Source of the DNA: Nocardioides zhouii
GTDB lineage: Bacteria; Actinomycetota; Actinomycetes; Propionibacteriales; Nocardioidaceae
Direction of reading: 5' to 3'
DNA: 64,000 bases
NCBI RefSeq assembly: GCF_004137345.1
Contig: NZ_SDWV01000002.1
Span: 186,001 to 250,000 of the forward strand
In this document: positions 40,819-52,476 of the stretch, piece by piece
Layout: the number at the start of each line of letters is the position of its first letter
How positions within the stretch are numbered: position 1 is the first letter of the stretch
Notes under the pieces: generated by a model
Told to the model about the DNA's origin: nothing
Database searches by the model: none
The model's input: the letters and a program-made list of their open reading frames with translations, nothing else
Translations under genes and position numbers: made by a program

Positions 40819-41663
40819 CGCTCTTCTCCTTCGTCGGGGGACATCGCCGCAACGACGGCGAGCGCGTCGCGGGTGGCGCGTACGTCGTGCACGCGGAGGT
40901 AGTCGACGCCGCGGGCGGCCAGCAGCGCCACGAGTGCGGCGTGGGCGTGCTCGCGCTCGTCGACCGGTCGGGGACTGCCCTCGTCTGCCAGCAGGGACCC
41001 GAGGAACGACTTGCGGCTGGCGCCGACCAGGAGCGGGCAGCCGAGCCCTGCCAGCACGTCGAGCGCCGCCAGCAGCTCCCAGTTGTGGTGCGGCCGCTTG
41101 GCGAAGCCCAGCCCGGGATCGAGCACGATCCGCTCGCGCGGGATGCCGGCGGCCTCTGCGGCGTCGAGCCGCTCGCCCAGCTCACGGCGTACGGACTCCA
41201 CGACGCCGTCGGGCTCGTAGTCGGCGAAGTCGCGCATCCGGTCGGCGTGCGCGCGCCAGTGCATCGCGACGTACGTCGCATCGGACCCGGCGACCACGTC
41301 GAGGATCCGCGGGTCGGCGAGGCCACCGGAGACGTCGTTGACGATCCGGGCGCCCGCATCGAGCGCCGCCTCGGCGACCTCGGCCCGCATCGTGTCGACG
41401 GAGACCAGCGCGCCCTCGCCGGCGAGCTCGCGGATCACCGGGACCACGCGGTCGAGCTCCTCGGCGACCAGCGGCCGCGTGGCGCCGGGGCGGGTGGACT
41501 CGCCGCCGATGTCGACGAGGTCGGCGCCCTGCGCGAGCAGGAGCCTGCCGTGGCGGACCGCGGACTCGGTCGTGTCGTGCTGGCCGCCGTCGGAGAAGGA
41601 GTCGGGGGTGACGTTGACGATCCCCATCACCTGGGGCCTGCGGGGCGAGGTGCCCTCGCTCAC
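40815..41663 (-). CDS. folP: dihydropteroate synthase
   Basis: 282 residues. It condenses the pterin diphosphate with p-aminobenzoate and is the sulfonamide target. The two signatures are [16 protein letters not shown] near residue 12 and [13 protein letters not shown] near 50; further blocks are [27 protein letters not shown] and [10 protein letters not shown]. The GTG start overlaps the folE stop (GTGA). The order folE-folP-folB-folK is the complete pterin branch of folate synthesis. Confidence 0.96.
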   Translation of the reverse strand: MSEGTSPRRPQVMGIVNVTPDSFSDGGQHDTTESAVRHGRLLLAQGADLVDIGGESTRPGATRPLVAEELDRVVPVIRELAGEGALVSVDTMRAEVAEAALDAGARIVNDVSGGLADPRILDVVAGSDATYVAMHWRAHADRMRDFADYEPDGVVESVRRELGERLDAAEAAGIPRERIVLDPGLGFAKRPHHNWELLAALDVLAGLGCPLLVGASRKSFLGSLLADEGSPRPVDEREHAHAALVALLAARGVDYLRVHDVRATRDALAVVAAMSPDEGEER

Positions 41664-42276
41664 CTGGTGCCTGAGCGGATCAGCGCCATCGCCTCGGCAC
41701 GCGTGGCCTGGTCGGTGAGCATCGTGCCGCGCACGGCCGACGTGATCGTCCGGGCGCCGGCCTTCTTCACCCCGCGCATCGTCATGCAGAGGTGCTCGGC
41801 CTCGATCACCACGACGACGCCGCGCGCCTCGAGGATCTCCATCAGCGAGTCGGCGATCTGCGTGGTCAGCCGCTCCTGCACCTGCGGGCGCTTGGAGTAG
41901 ACGTCGACGAGCCGGGCGAGCTTGGACAGGCCCGTGATCTTGCCCGTCACGGCAGGGATGTAGCCCACGTGGGCGACGCCGGTGAACGGCACGAGGTGGT
42001 GCTCGCACATCGACCACAGCTCGATGTCGCGCACCAGCACCATCTCGTTGTGGCCGAGGTCGAAGGTGGTGGTGAGCACGTCGTGCGCGGTCTGGCGCAG
42101 GCCCTGCGTCAGCTCGGCGTACGCCCGGGCGACGCGCGCCGGGGTGTCGAGCAGGCCCTCGCGGGTCGGGTCCTCGCCCATCGCCGCGAGCAGCTCGCGG
42201 ATCGCCGCCTCGGCGCGGGGGTGGTCGAAGTCGGGCACGTCCTCGGGCGAGCGCTCCGGCACGGTGACGGGGTCGG

Positions 42277-42280
<4 letters not shown>
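41660..42280 (-). CDS. folE: GTP cyclohydrolase I
   Basis: 206 residues. It opens GTP to dihydroneopterin triphosphate. Zinc ligands are visible in [20 protein letters not shown] and in [32 protein letters not shown] forms the core. The GTG 42280 overlaps the ftsH stop (GTGA), so folate genes are translated behind ftsH. Earlier in-frame codons belong to the ftsH shadow. Confidence 0.96.
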
Positions 42281-44343
<2,063 letters not shown>

Positions 44344-44435
44344 AGGCAACTTTCACCGGTTCGGAGTTGGTGGGGCGACGCTACAGGTCGCTCGGGCGCC
44401 CATTCTCTCAGGAGGGGTGAAGCGGTGCGACCGGA

Positions 44436-44987
44436 TCAGGAGTAGACGTGCGGCGCGAGGGTGCCGATGTCGCGCAGGTTGCGGTACCTCTCGCGGTAGT
44501 CGAGGCCGTAGCCGACGACGAACTCGTTGGGGATGTCCCACCCGACGTACTTCGGCTCGACCGGCATCGACAGCGCCTCGGGCTTGCGCAGCAGCGTGGC
44601 GATCTCGACGCTGGCCGGGCTGCGGCTCGAGAGGTTGTTGACCAGCCAGCTGAGCGTCAGGCCGGTGTCGATGATCTCGTCGACGATGAGCACGTCGCGG
44701 CCGCTGATGTCGGTGTCGAGGTCCTTGAGGATCCGCACGACGCCGCTCGACTTCGTGCCCGAGCCGTATGAGCTGACCGCCATCCAGTCCATCTCCAGGT
44801 GGATCGGCATCGCCCGCGCCAGGTCGGCCATCACCATCACCGCGCCGCGCAGGACGCCGACCACGAGGAGGTCGCGACCCTCGTAGTCCTCGGTGATCTG
44901 GAGGGCCATCTCGCCCAGTCGCTGCTGGATCTGCGCCTCGGTGAAGAGGATGTTGACCAGGTCGTGCTCCACGTGGGACGAGTCCAT
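44436..44987 (-). CDS. hpt: hypoxanthine phosphoribosyltransferase
   Basis: 183 residues. It salvages hypoxanthine and guanine with PRPP. The PRPP-binding motif is DVLIVDEIIDTGLTL near residue 98; LLVVGVLRGAVMVMADL near 40 and KYVGWDIPNEFVVGYGLDY near 145 complete the fold. TAGGCT 7 nt before ATG marks a leaderless mRNA. The order hpt-tilS-DUF2342-dacB-ppa is the same as Rv3624c-Rv3628. Confidence 0.96.
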   Translation of the reverse strand: MDSSHVEHDLVNILFTEAQIQQRLGEMALQITEDYEGRDLLVVGVLRGAVMVMADLARAMPIHLEMDWMAVSSYGSGTKSSGVVRILKDLDTDISGRDVLIVDEIIDTGLTLSWLVNNLSSRSPASVEIATLLRKPEALSMPVEPKYVGWDIPNEFVVGYGLDYRERYRNLRDIGTLAPHVYS

Positions 44988-45025
44988 GGGCTGCAGCCTA
45001 GGGGCAGTTCCGGAAGCACCGTGCA

Positions 45026-45088
45026 GGCAGTTCGCGAACGGGCGAGGACTCGTGAGCGTGGGGTCCGTGGCGAGGGCCGCGAACTGCC
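45026..45088. terminator. hairpin downstream of tilS
   Basis: Arms GGCAGTTCGCG (45026-45036) and CGCGAACTGCC (45078-45088), 11 bp perfect, enclose 41 nt. The right arm ends 1 nt before the tilS stop codon. It probably ends the tilS transcript ahead of the hpt promoter; no T-run is present. Confidence 0.5.
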
Positions 45089-45089
45089 A

Positions 45090-46070
45090 TCATGGTGCGG
45101 CGGGCTCGACCACCAGCAGGCCGTCACGGCGCAGCGCGCGCAGGTGGCCGGGGAGGTCGACCCAGCGCTGGCCGCGCCAGGCGACGATGAGCTGGTCGAC
45201 CTCGAGCACGTGGTGGCGGGTGAGCTCGGAGGCCGGTGCGCCGGCCTCCAGGGCCGCACGGTGGATGACGCGGTGGCGCAGCGACGGCGGCTGGGCGGCG
45301 AGTGCCTCGACGTCGAGGCCGCCCGGCCGGCGGGCGGCCTCGAGCACGCCCGCGGCGAGGTCGTCCAGGAGGGCGGTGTCGTCGCGGAGCTGGTCGGCGG
45401 TGCGGGCGAGCGCCTGCGCGACCCCCGGGCCGAGCTCGTCCTCGAGCACCGGCAGCGCCCGGTGCCGCACCCGGACGCGGGTGAAGGCGGGGTCGTCGTT
45501 GTGCGGGTCGTCCCACGGCTCGAGGCCCTCGACCCGGCAGGCGGTCACGGTGTCGTCACGGCGTACGCCGAGCAGCGGGCGCGCGAAGACGCCGAAGGCC
45601 GGTCGCATCCCCTGCAGCGAGCGGCCGCCCGATCCGCGGGCGAGGCCGAGCAGCACGGTCTCGGCCTGGTCGTCGAGGGTGTGGCCGAGCAAGACCGTAC
45701 GGGCGCCGAGTCGGCCCGCGACCTCCTCGAGCACGGCGTACCTCGCCTCCCGCGCGGCCGCCTCCGGACCGAGCCGGGACAGGCCGTCGACCTGGACGCG
45801 CGCGGTCACCGTCTCGTCGACGCCCATCGCCGCGAGCTGCTGGACGACGCGGTCGGCCTGCGCGGCCGAGCCGGCCTGGAGGCCGTGGTCGACGGTCACC
45901 CCGATGACGCGCAGACCCAGCTTGTGCCCCTCGAAGACCGCGGCGGAGGCCAGGGCGAGCGAGTCGGCGCCGCCGCTGCAGGCGACCGCCACCACGTCCC
46001 CCGGCTCGAGGCGACCGAGCACCGTGCGGACCGGGACCCGGACCGCCGCGAGCGCGGGGTGGAGCGTCAC
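45090..46070 (-). CDS. tilS: tRNA(Ile)-lysidine synthetase
   Basis: 326 residues. It modifies C34 of the CAU-anticodon tRNA-Ile to lysidine so that it reads AUA, and is essential. The ATP-pyrophosphatase loop is VVAVACSGGADSLALASAA near residue 27, followed by VTVDHGLQAGS and LLGHTLDDQAETVLLGLARG; the C-terminal domain is short. The GTG overlaps the stop of the DUF2342 gene (GTGA at 46067-46070). Confidence 0.94.
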   Translation of the reverse strand: MTLHPALAAVRVPVRTVLGRLEPGDVVAVACSGGADSLALASAAVFEGHKLGLRVIGVTVDHGLQAGSAAQADRVVQQLAAMGVDETVTARVQVDGLSRLGPEAAAREARYAVLEEVAGRLGARTVLLGHTLDDQAETVLLGLARGSGGRSLQGMRPAFGVFARPLLGVRRDDTVTACRVEGLEPWDDPHNDDPAFTRVRVRHRALPVLEDELGPGVAQALARTADQLRDDTALLDDLAAGVLEAARRPGGLDVEALAAQPPSLRHRVIHRAALEAGAPASELTRHHVLEVDQLIVAWRGQRWVDLPGHLRALRRDGLLVVEPAAP

Positions 46071-47083
46071 AGGACGCGGGTGATCCAGGCGTCGGGGTCG
46101 GCGATGTCGGCCTTCGACGGCAGCGCGTCGGGCCCGCTCCAGACGGCGTTGAACTCCGCCATGCCGACCTTGTCGACGACGTGGCGCACGAAGACGGCGC
46201 CGTCGCGGTACTGCGCCATCTTGGCGTCGAGGCCGAGCAGGCGACGCAGCAGCTTGTCGAGGGTGCCGGCGCCCTGGCGGCGCTGGTTGAACTTCTTGCG
46301 GATCTGCTCGACCGACGGGATCACCGTCGGGCCGACGCCGTCCATCACGACGTCCGCGTGGCCCTCGAGCAGCGACATCACGCCGGTCACCCGGTCGAGG
46401 ATCTCCTTCTGCTCGGGTGAGGAGACGAGGTCGAGGACAGAGCCGTTGCCGCTGCGGATCGCCTCCGCGCCGCGGCGCAGGCCCTCGACGAGCGCGCTGG
46501 GCTCGATCGTCCCGGCCACGGCATTCATCTGCTCCATGAGGTGCTCGCCGAGCCACGGGTTGGCGGTGAACTGGACCCGGTGGGTCTCCTCGTGGAGGCA
46601 CACCCACAGCCGGAAGTCGTGGGGGTCGGCGCCGATCTCGCGCTCGGCGTGGACGATGTTGGGCGCCACGAGCAGCAGCCGGCCGCGCGGGGAGTAGAAG
46701 GGGTCGAACTGGCCGAGCACCTTGGTGCCGAGGAAGCCGAGCATGAGCCCGACCTCGGCGCCAGTGACGCGGGAGCCGATGGCGCCGGTGATCGCGCCGG
46801 GCTCGCCCTTCTTCTCGGTGAGCTTGTCGACGATCGGGGCGAGGATCTTGGCGAAGCCGTCGGCGTTGGCCTGGACCCAGCCGCCGCGGTCGACGACGAG
46901 CACGGGTGCGGTGCCCGCCTCGGTCCGCAGGCCGGTGAACTCCTGGACCAGCGGGGTCGAGCGGTCGGCTCCCTCGCGCAGCTCGTCGACGGCGGCCAGC
47001 GCCTCCGCGGCGGACACCTCCGGCCCGGGCCCCGCAAGCCTGGAACCCACGGTCACGGCGAAGTCCCAGTCGACCATGTTCAT
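46067..47083 (-). CDS. DUF2342 zinc-dependent metallopeptidase-like protein
   Basis: 338 residues of the actinobacterial DUF2342 family (Rv3626c). The zinc site HEETH is in [20 protein letters not shown] near residue 165, and a Glu further on ([12 protein letters not shown] near 242) may be the third ligand. A domain before it ([28 protein letters not shown]) is conserved in the family. TAGGGT 6 nt before ATG marks a leaderless start. It is presumably cytoplasmic since no signal peptide is seen. Substrate unknown. Confidence 0.9.
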   Translation of the reverse strand: MNMVDWDFAVTVGSRLAGPGPEVSAAEALAAVDELREGADRSTPLVQEFTGLRTEAGTAPVLVVDRGGWVQANADGFAKILAPIVDKLTEKKGEPGAITGAIGSRVTGAEVGLMLGFLGTKVLGQFDPFYSPRGRLLLVAPNIVHAEREIGADPHDFRLWVCLHEETHRVQFTANPWLGEHLMEQMNAVAGTIEPSALVEGLRRGAEAIRSGNGSVLDLVSSPEQKEILDRVTGVMSLLEGHADVVMDGVGPTVIPSVEQIRKKFNQRRQGAGTLDKLLRRLLGLDAKMAQYRDGAVFVRHVVDKVGMAEFNAVWSGPDALPSKADIADPDAWITRVL

Positions 47084-47100
47084 CTCTCGACCCTAGCCGG

Positions 47101-47143
47101 GGTCTCGATACGGGCTCGTTCCTCGCCCTACTCGACCACCGAG
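47101..47143. repeat. GATACG dispersed repeat at the dacB 3' end
   Basis: Reads GGTCTCGATACGGGCTCGTT, then CCTCGCCCTACTCGACCACC and GAG; the clearest copy in the window. Its minus-strand reading GTGGTCGAGTAG supplies the last codons and the stop of dacB. Confidence 0.8.
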
Positions 47144-48606
47144 GCGGAGCAGCGGCAGGCCGCGAGGGCGGCGGCCGCGCGGTCGAGCGCCTCCTGCGCG
47201 TCGACCTTCTTCAACGGGGGCGACTTGTCGGCCCCGAACACGAACGCCATCGGCTCGCCGTCGCGGCCGACGGCGATGCCGGCGAGCGCATGTACGCCGG
47301 TGAGGGTGCCGGTCTTGGCCCGCACCAGCCCGCGCGCGACCGCCGGGCCGTCGGCGAATCGGTAGGTCAGCGAGCCCGTGAACCCGGCGACCGGCATGCC
47401 GGTGACGAGGTTGCGCAGCGCGTCGCCGTCCGGCCCCGCAGCGTGCTGGATCAGTGCCAGCAGCGTGGTGGCGGCGACCCGGTTGCGGCGCGAGAGGCCC
47501 GAGCCGTCGTACACCTCGTCGCCGGAGACGTCGATCCCGAGCCCGCCCAGGGTCTCGAGCACCGCGGCCGCGCCGGCCTCGAAGGAGCCGGTGCCGGAGA
47601 CGGCGAGGCCGACCTGGTGGCCGACGACCTCCGCTCCCTCGTTGTCACTGACGTCGAGGATCCGTTCGGCGATCTCCGACAGGGGCGCGCTCTCGACACT
47701 GGCCAGCTCCTCAGCCCCGGGGCGTACGACGGCCCGCTGAGGCTCGCCGACCACACGCACGCCCGCGGCGGTGAGCGCAGCCGCGAACGCACGAGCGGCG
47801 GCCAGGGACGGGTCGTCCGACCGGGAGAGCCGGTCGGGCTCGATCCCGCTGTCGACCATGAGCGCGGTGATCGGGCTGACGATGTCGTCGGGGACGTAGT
47901 CACGCCGCCAGGCCGGGTTGTCGGTCGGGCCGGTGAAGAGGCTGTCGTCGAAGCGGACCCGTACGCGTCCCGTGCCGCCGAGCGCCTCCGCCGCGGTGAG
48001 GGCCAACGTGGCGACGTCGGCACGGGCGGGGTACGTCGACTCGGCCTCGGCCAGCGCGACCGGCTGGCTGGCCAGGAGCGGGTCTCCCCCGCCGACCAGC
48101 ACCACCTCGCGGGGTCCAGCACCGCGTACGACCCTCGTCGTGAACGTCTGGTCGGGGCCGAGCGTGGCCAGCGCGGCGCCGAGGGTGAGCAGCTTGGTGG
48201 TCGAGGCGGGCAGGTAGCGCCCGTCGCCGGTCGTCCACACCGGCGAGCCGGGCGTCAGCGAGGTCACCGCGCCGACCACGTGCCGGCCCAGGTCGGGATC
48301 GGTGACGTAGGGGGCGATCGCGGCAGCCACCTTGTCGGGCGCGATGTCGGCCGACCCGACCACGGGTTCGTCGTCGGCCACGGCGACGTCCCACTCGGGG
48401 AGGTCGAGCCCGGCCGGAGGGAGCACGGCCTCGGGCTCGGTCACCGGGTCGGCCGCGAGCCACGGGAGGTAGCGCTGGCCCCACTCGAAGCGGTAGGCGC
48501 CGACCCCAGCGGCGAGGAGGGCGAGCACGAGCACCGTCGGGAGCCAGTGGGTCACAAGGTGGCGTACCTCACGTCCCTGACCTTTCGACCCTCTCGCTTC
48601 GCGCAT
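47128..48606 (-). CDS. dacB: D-alanyl-D-alanine carboxypeptidase/endopeptidase (PBP4 type)
   Basis: 492 residues. It trims or cleaves peptidoglycan peptides outside the membrane. One N-terminal helix ([19 protein letters not shown]) anchors it. Penicillin-binding motifs are S-x-x-K in [14 protein letters not shown] in [12 protein letters not shown] and K-T-G in [15 protein letters not shown]. The ATG 48606 is preceded at 7 nt by CACAAT, as in the ABC ATPase gene; other starts (48615, 48555) are possible. The stop codon is supplied by a GATACG repeat. Confidence 0.92.
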   Translation of the reverse strand: MREARGSKGQGREVRHLVTHWLPTVLVLALLAAGVGAYRFEWGQRYLPWLAADPVTEPEAVLPPAGLDLPEWDVAVADDEPVVGSADIAPDKVAAAIAPYVTDPDLGRHVVGAVTSLTPGSPVWTTGDGRYLPASTTKLLTLGAALATLGPDQTFTTRVVRGAGPREVVLVGGGDPLLASQPVALAEAESTYPARADVATLALTAAEALGGTGRVRVRFDDSLFTGPTDNPAWRRDYVPDDIVSPITALMVDSGIEPDRLSRSDDPSLAAARAFAAALTAAGVRVVGEPQRAVVRPGAEELASVESAPLSEIAERILDVSDNEGAEVVGHQVGLAVSGTGSFEAGAAAVLETLGGLGIDVSGDEVYDGSGLSRRNRVAATTLLALIQHAAGPDGDALRNLVTGMPVAGFTGSLTYRFADGPAVARGLVRAKTGTLTGVHALAGIAVGRDGEPMAFVFGADKSPPLKKVDAQEALDRAAAALAACRCSASVVE

Positions 48607-48720
48607 CGGGGCCATTGTGCGCGACACTGCCCCCAGGACAACGCGTCGGGCTCCTCGCCGGACGCGGTGATGGGTGAGTCGACCCGGCCCGATGACGTGC
48701 CGGAGAGTGTGGAGGAAGAC

Positions 48721-49260
48721 GTGCTGACGTTCGACGTGCTGGTGGAGATCCCCAAGGGTGAGCGCAACAAGTACGAGGTCGACCACGAGACCGGCCGCAT
48801 CCGCCTGGACCGCATGCTCTTCACCTCGACGGCCTATCCGGCCGACTACGGCTTCATCGAGAACACCCTCGGCCAGGACGGCGACCCGCTCGACGCGCTC
48901 GTGATCCTGCAGCAGCCGACGTTCCCCGGCTGCCTCATCGAGTGTCGCGCGATCGGCATGTTCCGGATGACCGATGAGGCCGGCGGCGACGACAAGGTCC
49001 TCTGCGTGCCGAGCCACGACCCGCGCCTCGAGCACCTGCGCGACATCAACCACGTCTCGAAGTACGACCGGCTCGAGATCCAGCACTTCTTCGAGGTCTA
49101 CAAGGACCTCGAGCCCGGCAAGTCCGTCGAAGGCGCCGACTGGGTCGGCCGCGTCGAGGCCGAGGCCGAGGTCCACGCCTCCTTCGAGCGGTTCAAGACC
49201 GAGGGCCACGGCAACGACCTCGACAACATCGCCGACGAGAGCCTCGGCGAGGACGCCTGA
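48721..49260 (+). CDS. ppa: inorganic pyrophosphatase
   Basis: 179 residues, soluble family I enzyme that hydrolyses pyrophosphate with Mg2+. The N-terminus [20 protein letters not shown], the active-site [20 protein letters not shown] near 38 and the [13 protein letters not shown] segment are diagnostic. The GTG 48721 has GGAGG 5 nt upstream. It is divergent from dacB and convergent with lon. The C-terminal 20 acidic residues are slightly longer than usual. Confidence 0.96.
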   Translation: MLTFDVLVEIPKGERNKYEVDHETGRIRLDRMLFTSTAYPADYGFIENTLGQDGDPLDALVILQQPTFPGCLIECRAIGMFRMTDEAGGDDKVLCVPSHDPRLEHLRDINHVSKYDRLEIQHFFEVYKDLEPGKSVEGADWVGRVEAEAEVHASFERFKTEGHGNDLDNIADESLGEDA

Positions 49261-49278
49261 TCGTCCGGCGCCGTCCGC

Positions 49279-49350
49279 TGTAACGCCGGGTTAGTGCTTG
49301 TACCCACCCCCTTGCTCGGGGGTGGGTACAGCAACTAACCCGGCGGTACA
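49279..49350. repeat. 72-bp nested palindrome, copy 2
   Basis: Outer arms TGTAACGCCGGGTTA and TAACCCGGCGGTACA (one mismatch), inner arms TGTACCCACCCCC and GGGGGTGGGTACA. It sits between the convergent ppa and lon genes, 9 nt from the lon stop. Its left linker and loop equal the reverse complement of copy 1. Confidence 0.9.
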
Positions 49351-49359
49351 GCGCTCAGC

Positions 49360-51723
49360 TCAGGCGGCGCTGCTCGTCGTCCCGAGCCCCTGGACCTGCG
49401 GCTCGAGCGCCTCCGCCAGGATCTCGGTCACCCGCCCCACGGGGCGTACGTCGAGCTCGGCGAGCAGCTCGGCCGGTACGTCGTCGAGGTCGGGGCGGTT
49501 GCGCTCCGGGACGAAGACCGTGGTCAGCCCGGCGCGCTGCGCGGCCAGCAGCTTCTGCTTGAGCCCGCCGATCGGCAGCACCCGGCCGGCGAGCGACACC
49601 TCGCCGGTCATGCCGACGTCCGAGCGCACCGGTCGTCCGGTGAGCAGGGACACGAGGGCCGTCACCATCGTCACGCCGGCTGAGGGACCGTCCTTCGGGA
49701 TCGAGCCCGCCGGGAAGTGCACGTGGATCGACTGCTCGAACGCGGCCGGCGCGATGCCGAGCTCCGCGGCGTGCGCCCGTACCCATGACAGCGCGATCGA
49801 GGCCGACTCCTTCATCACGTCGCCTAGCTGGCCGGTGACGGTGAGGCCGGCCTTGCCCTCGGCCACGGACGTCTCGACGTAGAGCACGTCACCGCCGAGG
49901 CCGGTGACGGCCAGTCCGGTGGCGACGCCGGGCACGTCGGTGCGCTCGTGGCTGTCGGGCGTGAAGCGCGGCCGGCCGACCAGGTCGGTCAGGGTCTGCA
50001 CGTCGATGTCGAGCCGATCCACCTCGCTCGTCGCGAGCCGGGTCGCGGCCTTGCGGAACGCCTTGGCCAGCAGCCGCTCGAGCTGGCGTACGCCGGCCTC
50101 GCGGGTGTAGTTGGCCGCGAGCTCGCCGAGCGCGTCGTCCGAGACGGTGACCTCGTCGGGCGTCAGCGCCGCCCGCTCCAGCTGCCGCGGCACGAGGAAG
50201 TCGCGGGCGATGGCGACCTTGTCGTCCTCCGTGTAGCCGTCGAGGGTGACCAGCTCCATCCGGTCCAGGAGGGCCGAGGGGATCTGCTCGACCACGTTGG
50301 CCGTCGCGATGAACACGACGTCGGACAGGTCGAGGTCGAGCTCGAGGTAGTGGTCGCGGAAGGTGTGGTTCTGCGCCGGGTCGAGCACCTCGAGCAGTGC
50401 GGCAGCCGGGTCACCGCGGTAGTCCGCACCGACCTTGTCCACCTCGTCGAGGAGGACGACCGGGTTCATCGAGCCGGCCTCCTTCATGGCGCGCGTGATG
50501 CGGCCGGGGAGCGCGCCGACGTACGTGCGGCGGTGCCCGCGGATCTCCGCCTCGTCGCGTACGCCGCCGAGGGCGACGCGGACGAACCTCCGCCCGAGCG
50601 TGCGGGCGACGGACTCGCCCAGCGAGGTCTTGCCGACGCCGGGAGGCCCAGCGAGCAGGATCACCGCCCCGGAGCCGCGGCCGCCGACGACCTCCAGGCC
50701 GCGCTCGGCCCGGCGTGCGCGCACGGCGAGGTACTCGGTGATGCGGTCCTTGACCTCGTCGAGGCCGTGGTGGTCGGCGTCCAGCACCGCGCGGGCGGCG
50801 GCGATGTCCGTGGAGTCCTCGGTGCGCACGTTCCAGGGCAGGTCCAGGACGGTGTCGAGCCAGGTGCGGAGGTAGCCGGCCTCCGGGTTCTGCTCGCTGG
50901 CGCGCTCGAGCTTGTCGACCTCGCGCATCGCGGCCTCCCGCACCGCCTCGGGCAGGTCGGCCGCCTCCACGCGTGCGCGGTAGTCGTCGGATCCGCCCTT
51001 GACGCCAGCCTCGCCCTCCCCCAATTCTCTGCGGATCGCCGCGAGCTGCTGGCGCAGCAGGAACTCCCGCTGGTTCTTCTCCAGCCCCTCGCGTACGTCC
51101 TGGCTGATCTTGTCGTTGACCTCGTCCTCGGCGTCGTACGCCCGCGTCCAGTCGACGAGGAGGCGCAGCCGGTCGCCCACGTCGGGGGTCTCGAGGACCT
51201 GCCGCTTCTGGTCGTCGCTGAGGTAGGGCGCATAGCCCGACATGTCGGCCAGGGCGTCCGGGTCCTCGACGTTGCGGACGTTCTCGATCACCTGCCACGC
51301 CTCCCGACGCTCCAGGATCGAGACCACGAGCGCGCGGTAGTCCTCCGCGAGGGCGCGCAGCTCGTCGGTGTCGGCCGTCCGCGGGACCGTCTCGGCCTCC
51401 ACCCAGAGGGCGGCGCCGGGTCCCGTCACGCCCGCACCGATGGCGACGCGGCGCTCGGCACGGAGCACGGCGGCCGGCCTGCCGCCGGCGAAGCGGCCGA
51501 TCTTGTCGACGACCGCGACGACGCCGTGGGTGGCGTAGCGGTCCTCGAGGCGGGGGGCGACCAGCACCCGGGTCGGCTCGGTGTCGGGCTCGCCGTCGTG
51601 GGCGAGGCGGGCGGCGTCGATGGCCGCGCGGGCGGAGTCGTCGAACTCGATGGGCACCACCATGCCGGGCAGCACGACGGTGTCGTGGAGGAACACCACG
51701 GGGAGGGAGAGGTTCTGCGTCAT
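49360..51723 (-). CDS. lon: ATP-dependent protease Lon
   Basis: 787 residues, full length. The N-terminal LAN domain starts [20 protein letters not shown]; the AAA domain has [14 protein letters not shown] near 372 and [11 protein letters not shown] near 440; the protease domain has the catalytic Ser in [14 protein letters not shown] near 695 and Lys in [14 protein letters not shown] near 738. It degrades damaged and regulatory proteins. A ClgR-like operator lies 45 nt upstream, and 72-bp palindromes lie on both sides of the gene. Confidence 0.97.
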   Translation of the reverse strand: MTQNLSLPVVFLHDTVVLPGMVVPIEFDDSARAAIDAARLAHDGEPDTEPTRVLVAPRLEDRYATHGVVAVVDKIGRFAGGRPAAVLRAERRVAIGAGVTGPGAALWVEAETVPRTADTDELRALAEDYRALVVSILERREAWQVIENVRNVEDPDALADMSGYAPYLSDDQKRQVLETPDVGDRLRLLVDWTRAYDAEDEVNDKISQDVREGLEKNQREFLLRQQLAAIRRELGEGEAGVKGGSDDYRARVEAADLPEAVREAAMREVDKLERASEQNPEAGYLRTWLDTVLDLPWNVRTEDSTDIAAARAVLDADHHGLDEVKDRITEYLAVRARRAERGLEVVGGRGSGAVILLAGPPGVGKTSLGESVARTLGRRFVRVALGGVRDEAEIRGHRRTYVGALPGRITRAMKEAGSMNPVVLLDEVDKVGADYRGDPAAALLEVLDPAQNHTFRDHYLELDLDLSDVVFIATANVVEQIPSALLDRMELVTLDGYTEDDKVAIARDFLVPRQLERAALTPDEVTVSDDALGELAANYTREAGVRQLERLLAKAFRKAATRLATSEVDRLDIDVQTLTDLVGRPRFTPDSHERTDVPGVATGLAVTGLGGDVLYVETSVAEGKAGLTVTGQLGDVMKESASIALSWVRAHAAELGIAPAAFEQSIHVHFPAGSIPKDGPSAGVTMVTALVSLLTGRPVRSDVGMTGEVSLAGRVLPIGGLKQKLLAAQRAGLTTVFVPERNRPDLDDVPAELLAELDVRPVGRVTEILAEALEPQVQGLGTTSSAA

Positions 51724-51767
51724 GTCCTGTCCAACGCCCGGGAACCGGAGAGGGATTCCGGTTCTGG

Positions 51768-51784
51768 GTTCGCCCAGCGCGAAC
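51768..51784. promoter_or_regulatory. ClgR-like operator upstream of lon
   Basis: GTTCGC-CCAGC-GCGAAC is a perfect inverted repeat with 5-nt spacer and the CGC-N5-GCG core reported for ClgR. It lies 45 nt before the lon ATG. Confidence 0.7.
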
Positions 51785-51802
51785 GCCGCCGGCCCGTCGC
51801 GC

Positions 51803-51874
51803 TGTAACGCCGGGTTATGACGTGTACCCACCCCGGAGCACGGGGGTGGGTACAGCAACTAACCCGGCGTTACA
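51803..51874. repeat. 72-bp nested palindrome, copy 3
   Basis: Outer arms TGTAACGCCGGGTTA and TAACCCGGCGTTACA, extended to 18 bp by CGC/GCG; inner arms GTACCCACCCC and GGGGTGGGTAC with changed loop. It is 18 nt upstream of the ClgR-like site of lon and 23 nt past the hydrolase stop. Confidence 0.9.
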
Positions 51875-51897
51875 GCGTCCGCCGGAGGTCGCCAGGG

Positions 51898-52476
51898 TCA
51901 GACCTGTGACAGGAAGGCCTCGACGGCTCGGGCGACCTCGAGGTGGATCTCAGCGGTGCGGACCGCGTCGTCGGTGGCCAGGCTGTGGTCGGCGTCGGGG
52001 ACCTCGAGCACCTCGCAGCCGGCCTCGGCGAGCTCGCGGGCAATGGCTGGATCCCACAGATCGTCGGCCAGACCGCCGACGAGGAGCTGACGGCCGGCGT
52101 TGGCCGCGATGGCCTCGGCCACCTCCGGCTCGACCAGCAGCGGGGTGAACCAGATCGCGTCGAGCCCGAGCTCGGCGGCGTACGACGCGGCGAGGGTGCC
52201 GAGCGACTTGCCGACGACCAGCACGTGGTCGGCGTCCTCGGCGGCGTGCGCGGCCTGCACGTGGCGGCGTACCCACGGCTCGGGCTCGTCGTCGTCGCCG
52301 CGGGTGGTGGAGTCCCACCAGAGCTGCTGGACGGTGAAGCCGTGCTGGAGCAGGGCCCGGCGCGCGAGCTCCAGGAGCGGCGCGCTCGGTGAGTACGCCC
52401 GGCCGGGCGCGATCAGGGCGACGCCGCGGCTCGCGCCCGACGGCTCCCAGCGGGTCGGCAGTCCTCCGAAGGTCAT
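51898..52476 (-). CDS. alpha/beta hydrolase-like protein
   Basis: 192 residues. A small alpha/beta hydrolase fold is suggested by VALIAPGRAYSPSAPLLELA near 19, the nucleophile elbow VLVVGKSLGTLAASYA near 87 (G-K-S-L-G), LLVGGLADDLWDP near 130 and a C-terminal His in VPDADHSLATDD. This resembles serine hydrolases of the dienelactone or KANL3/Tex30-like group. The ATG overlaps the stop of the methyltransferase gene (ATGA). Substrate unknown. Confidence 0.8.
   Translation of the reverse strand: MTFGGLPTRWEPSGASRGVALIAPGRAYSPSAPLLELARRALLQHGFTVQQLWWDSTTRGDDDEPEPWVRRHVQAAHAAEDADHVLVVGKSLGTLAASYAAELGLDAIWFTPLLVEPEVAEAIAANAGRQLLVGGLADDLWDPAIARELAEAGCEVLEVPDADHSLATDDAVRTAEIHLEVARAVEAFLSQV

Noticed and set aside
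49279..51874. Composite transposon carrying lon
   Set aside because: There is no transposase and lon is an ordinary chromosomal gene in composition; the flanking copies alone do not prove mobility.
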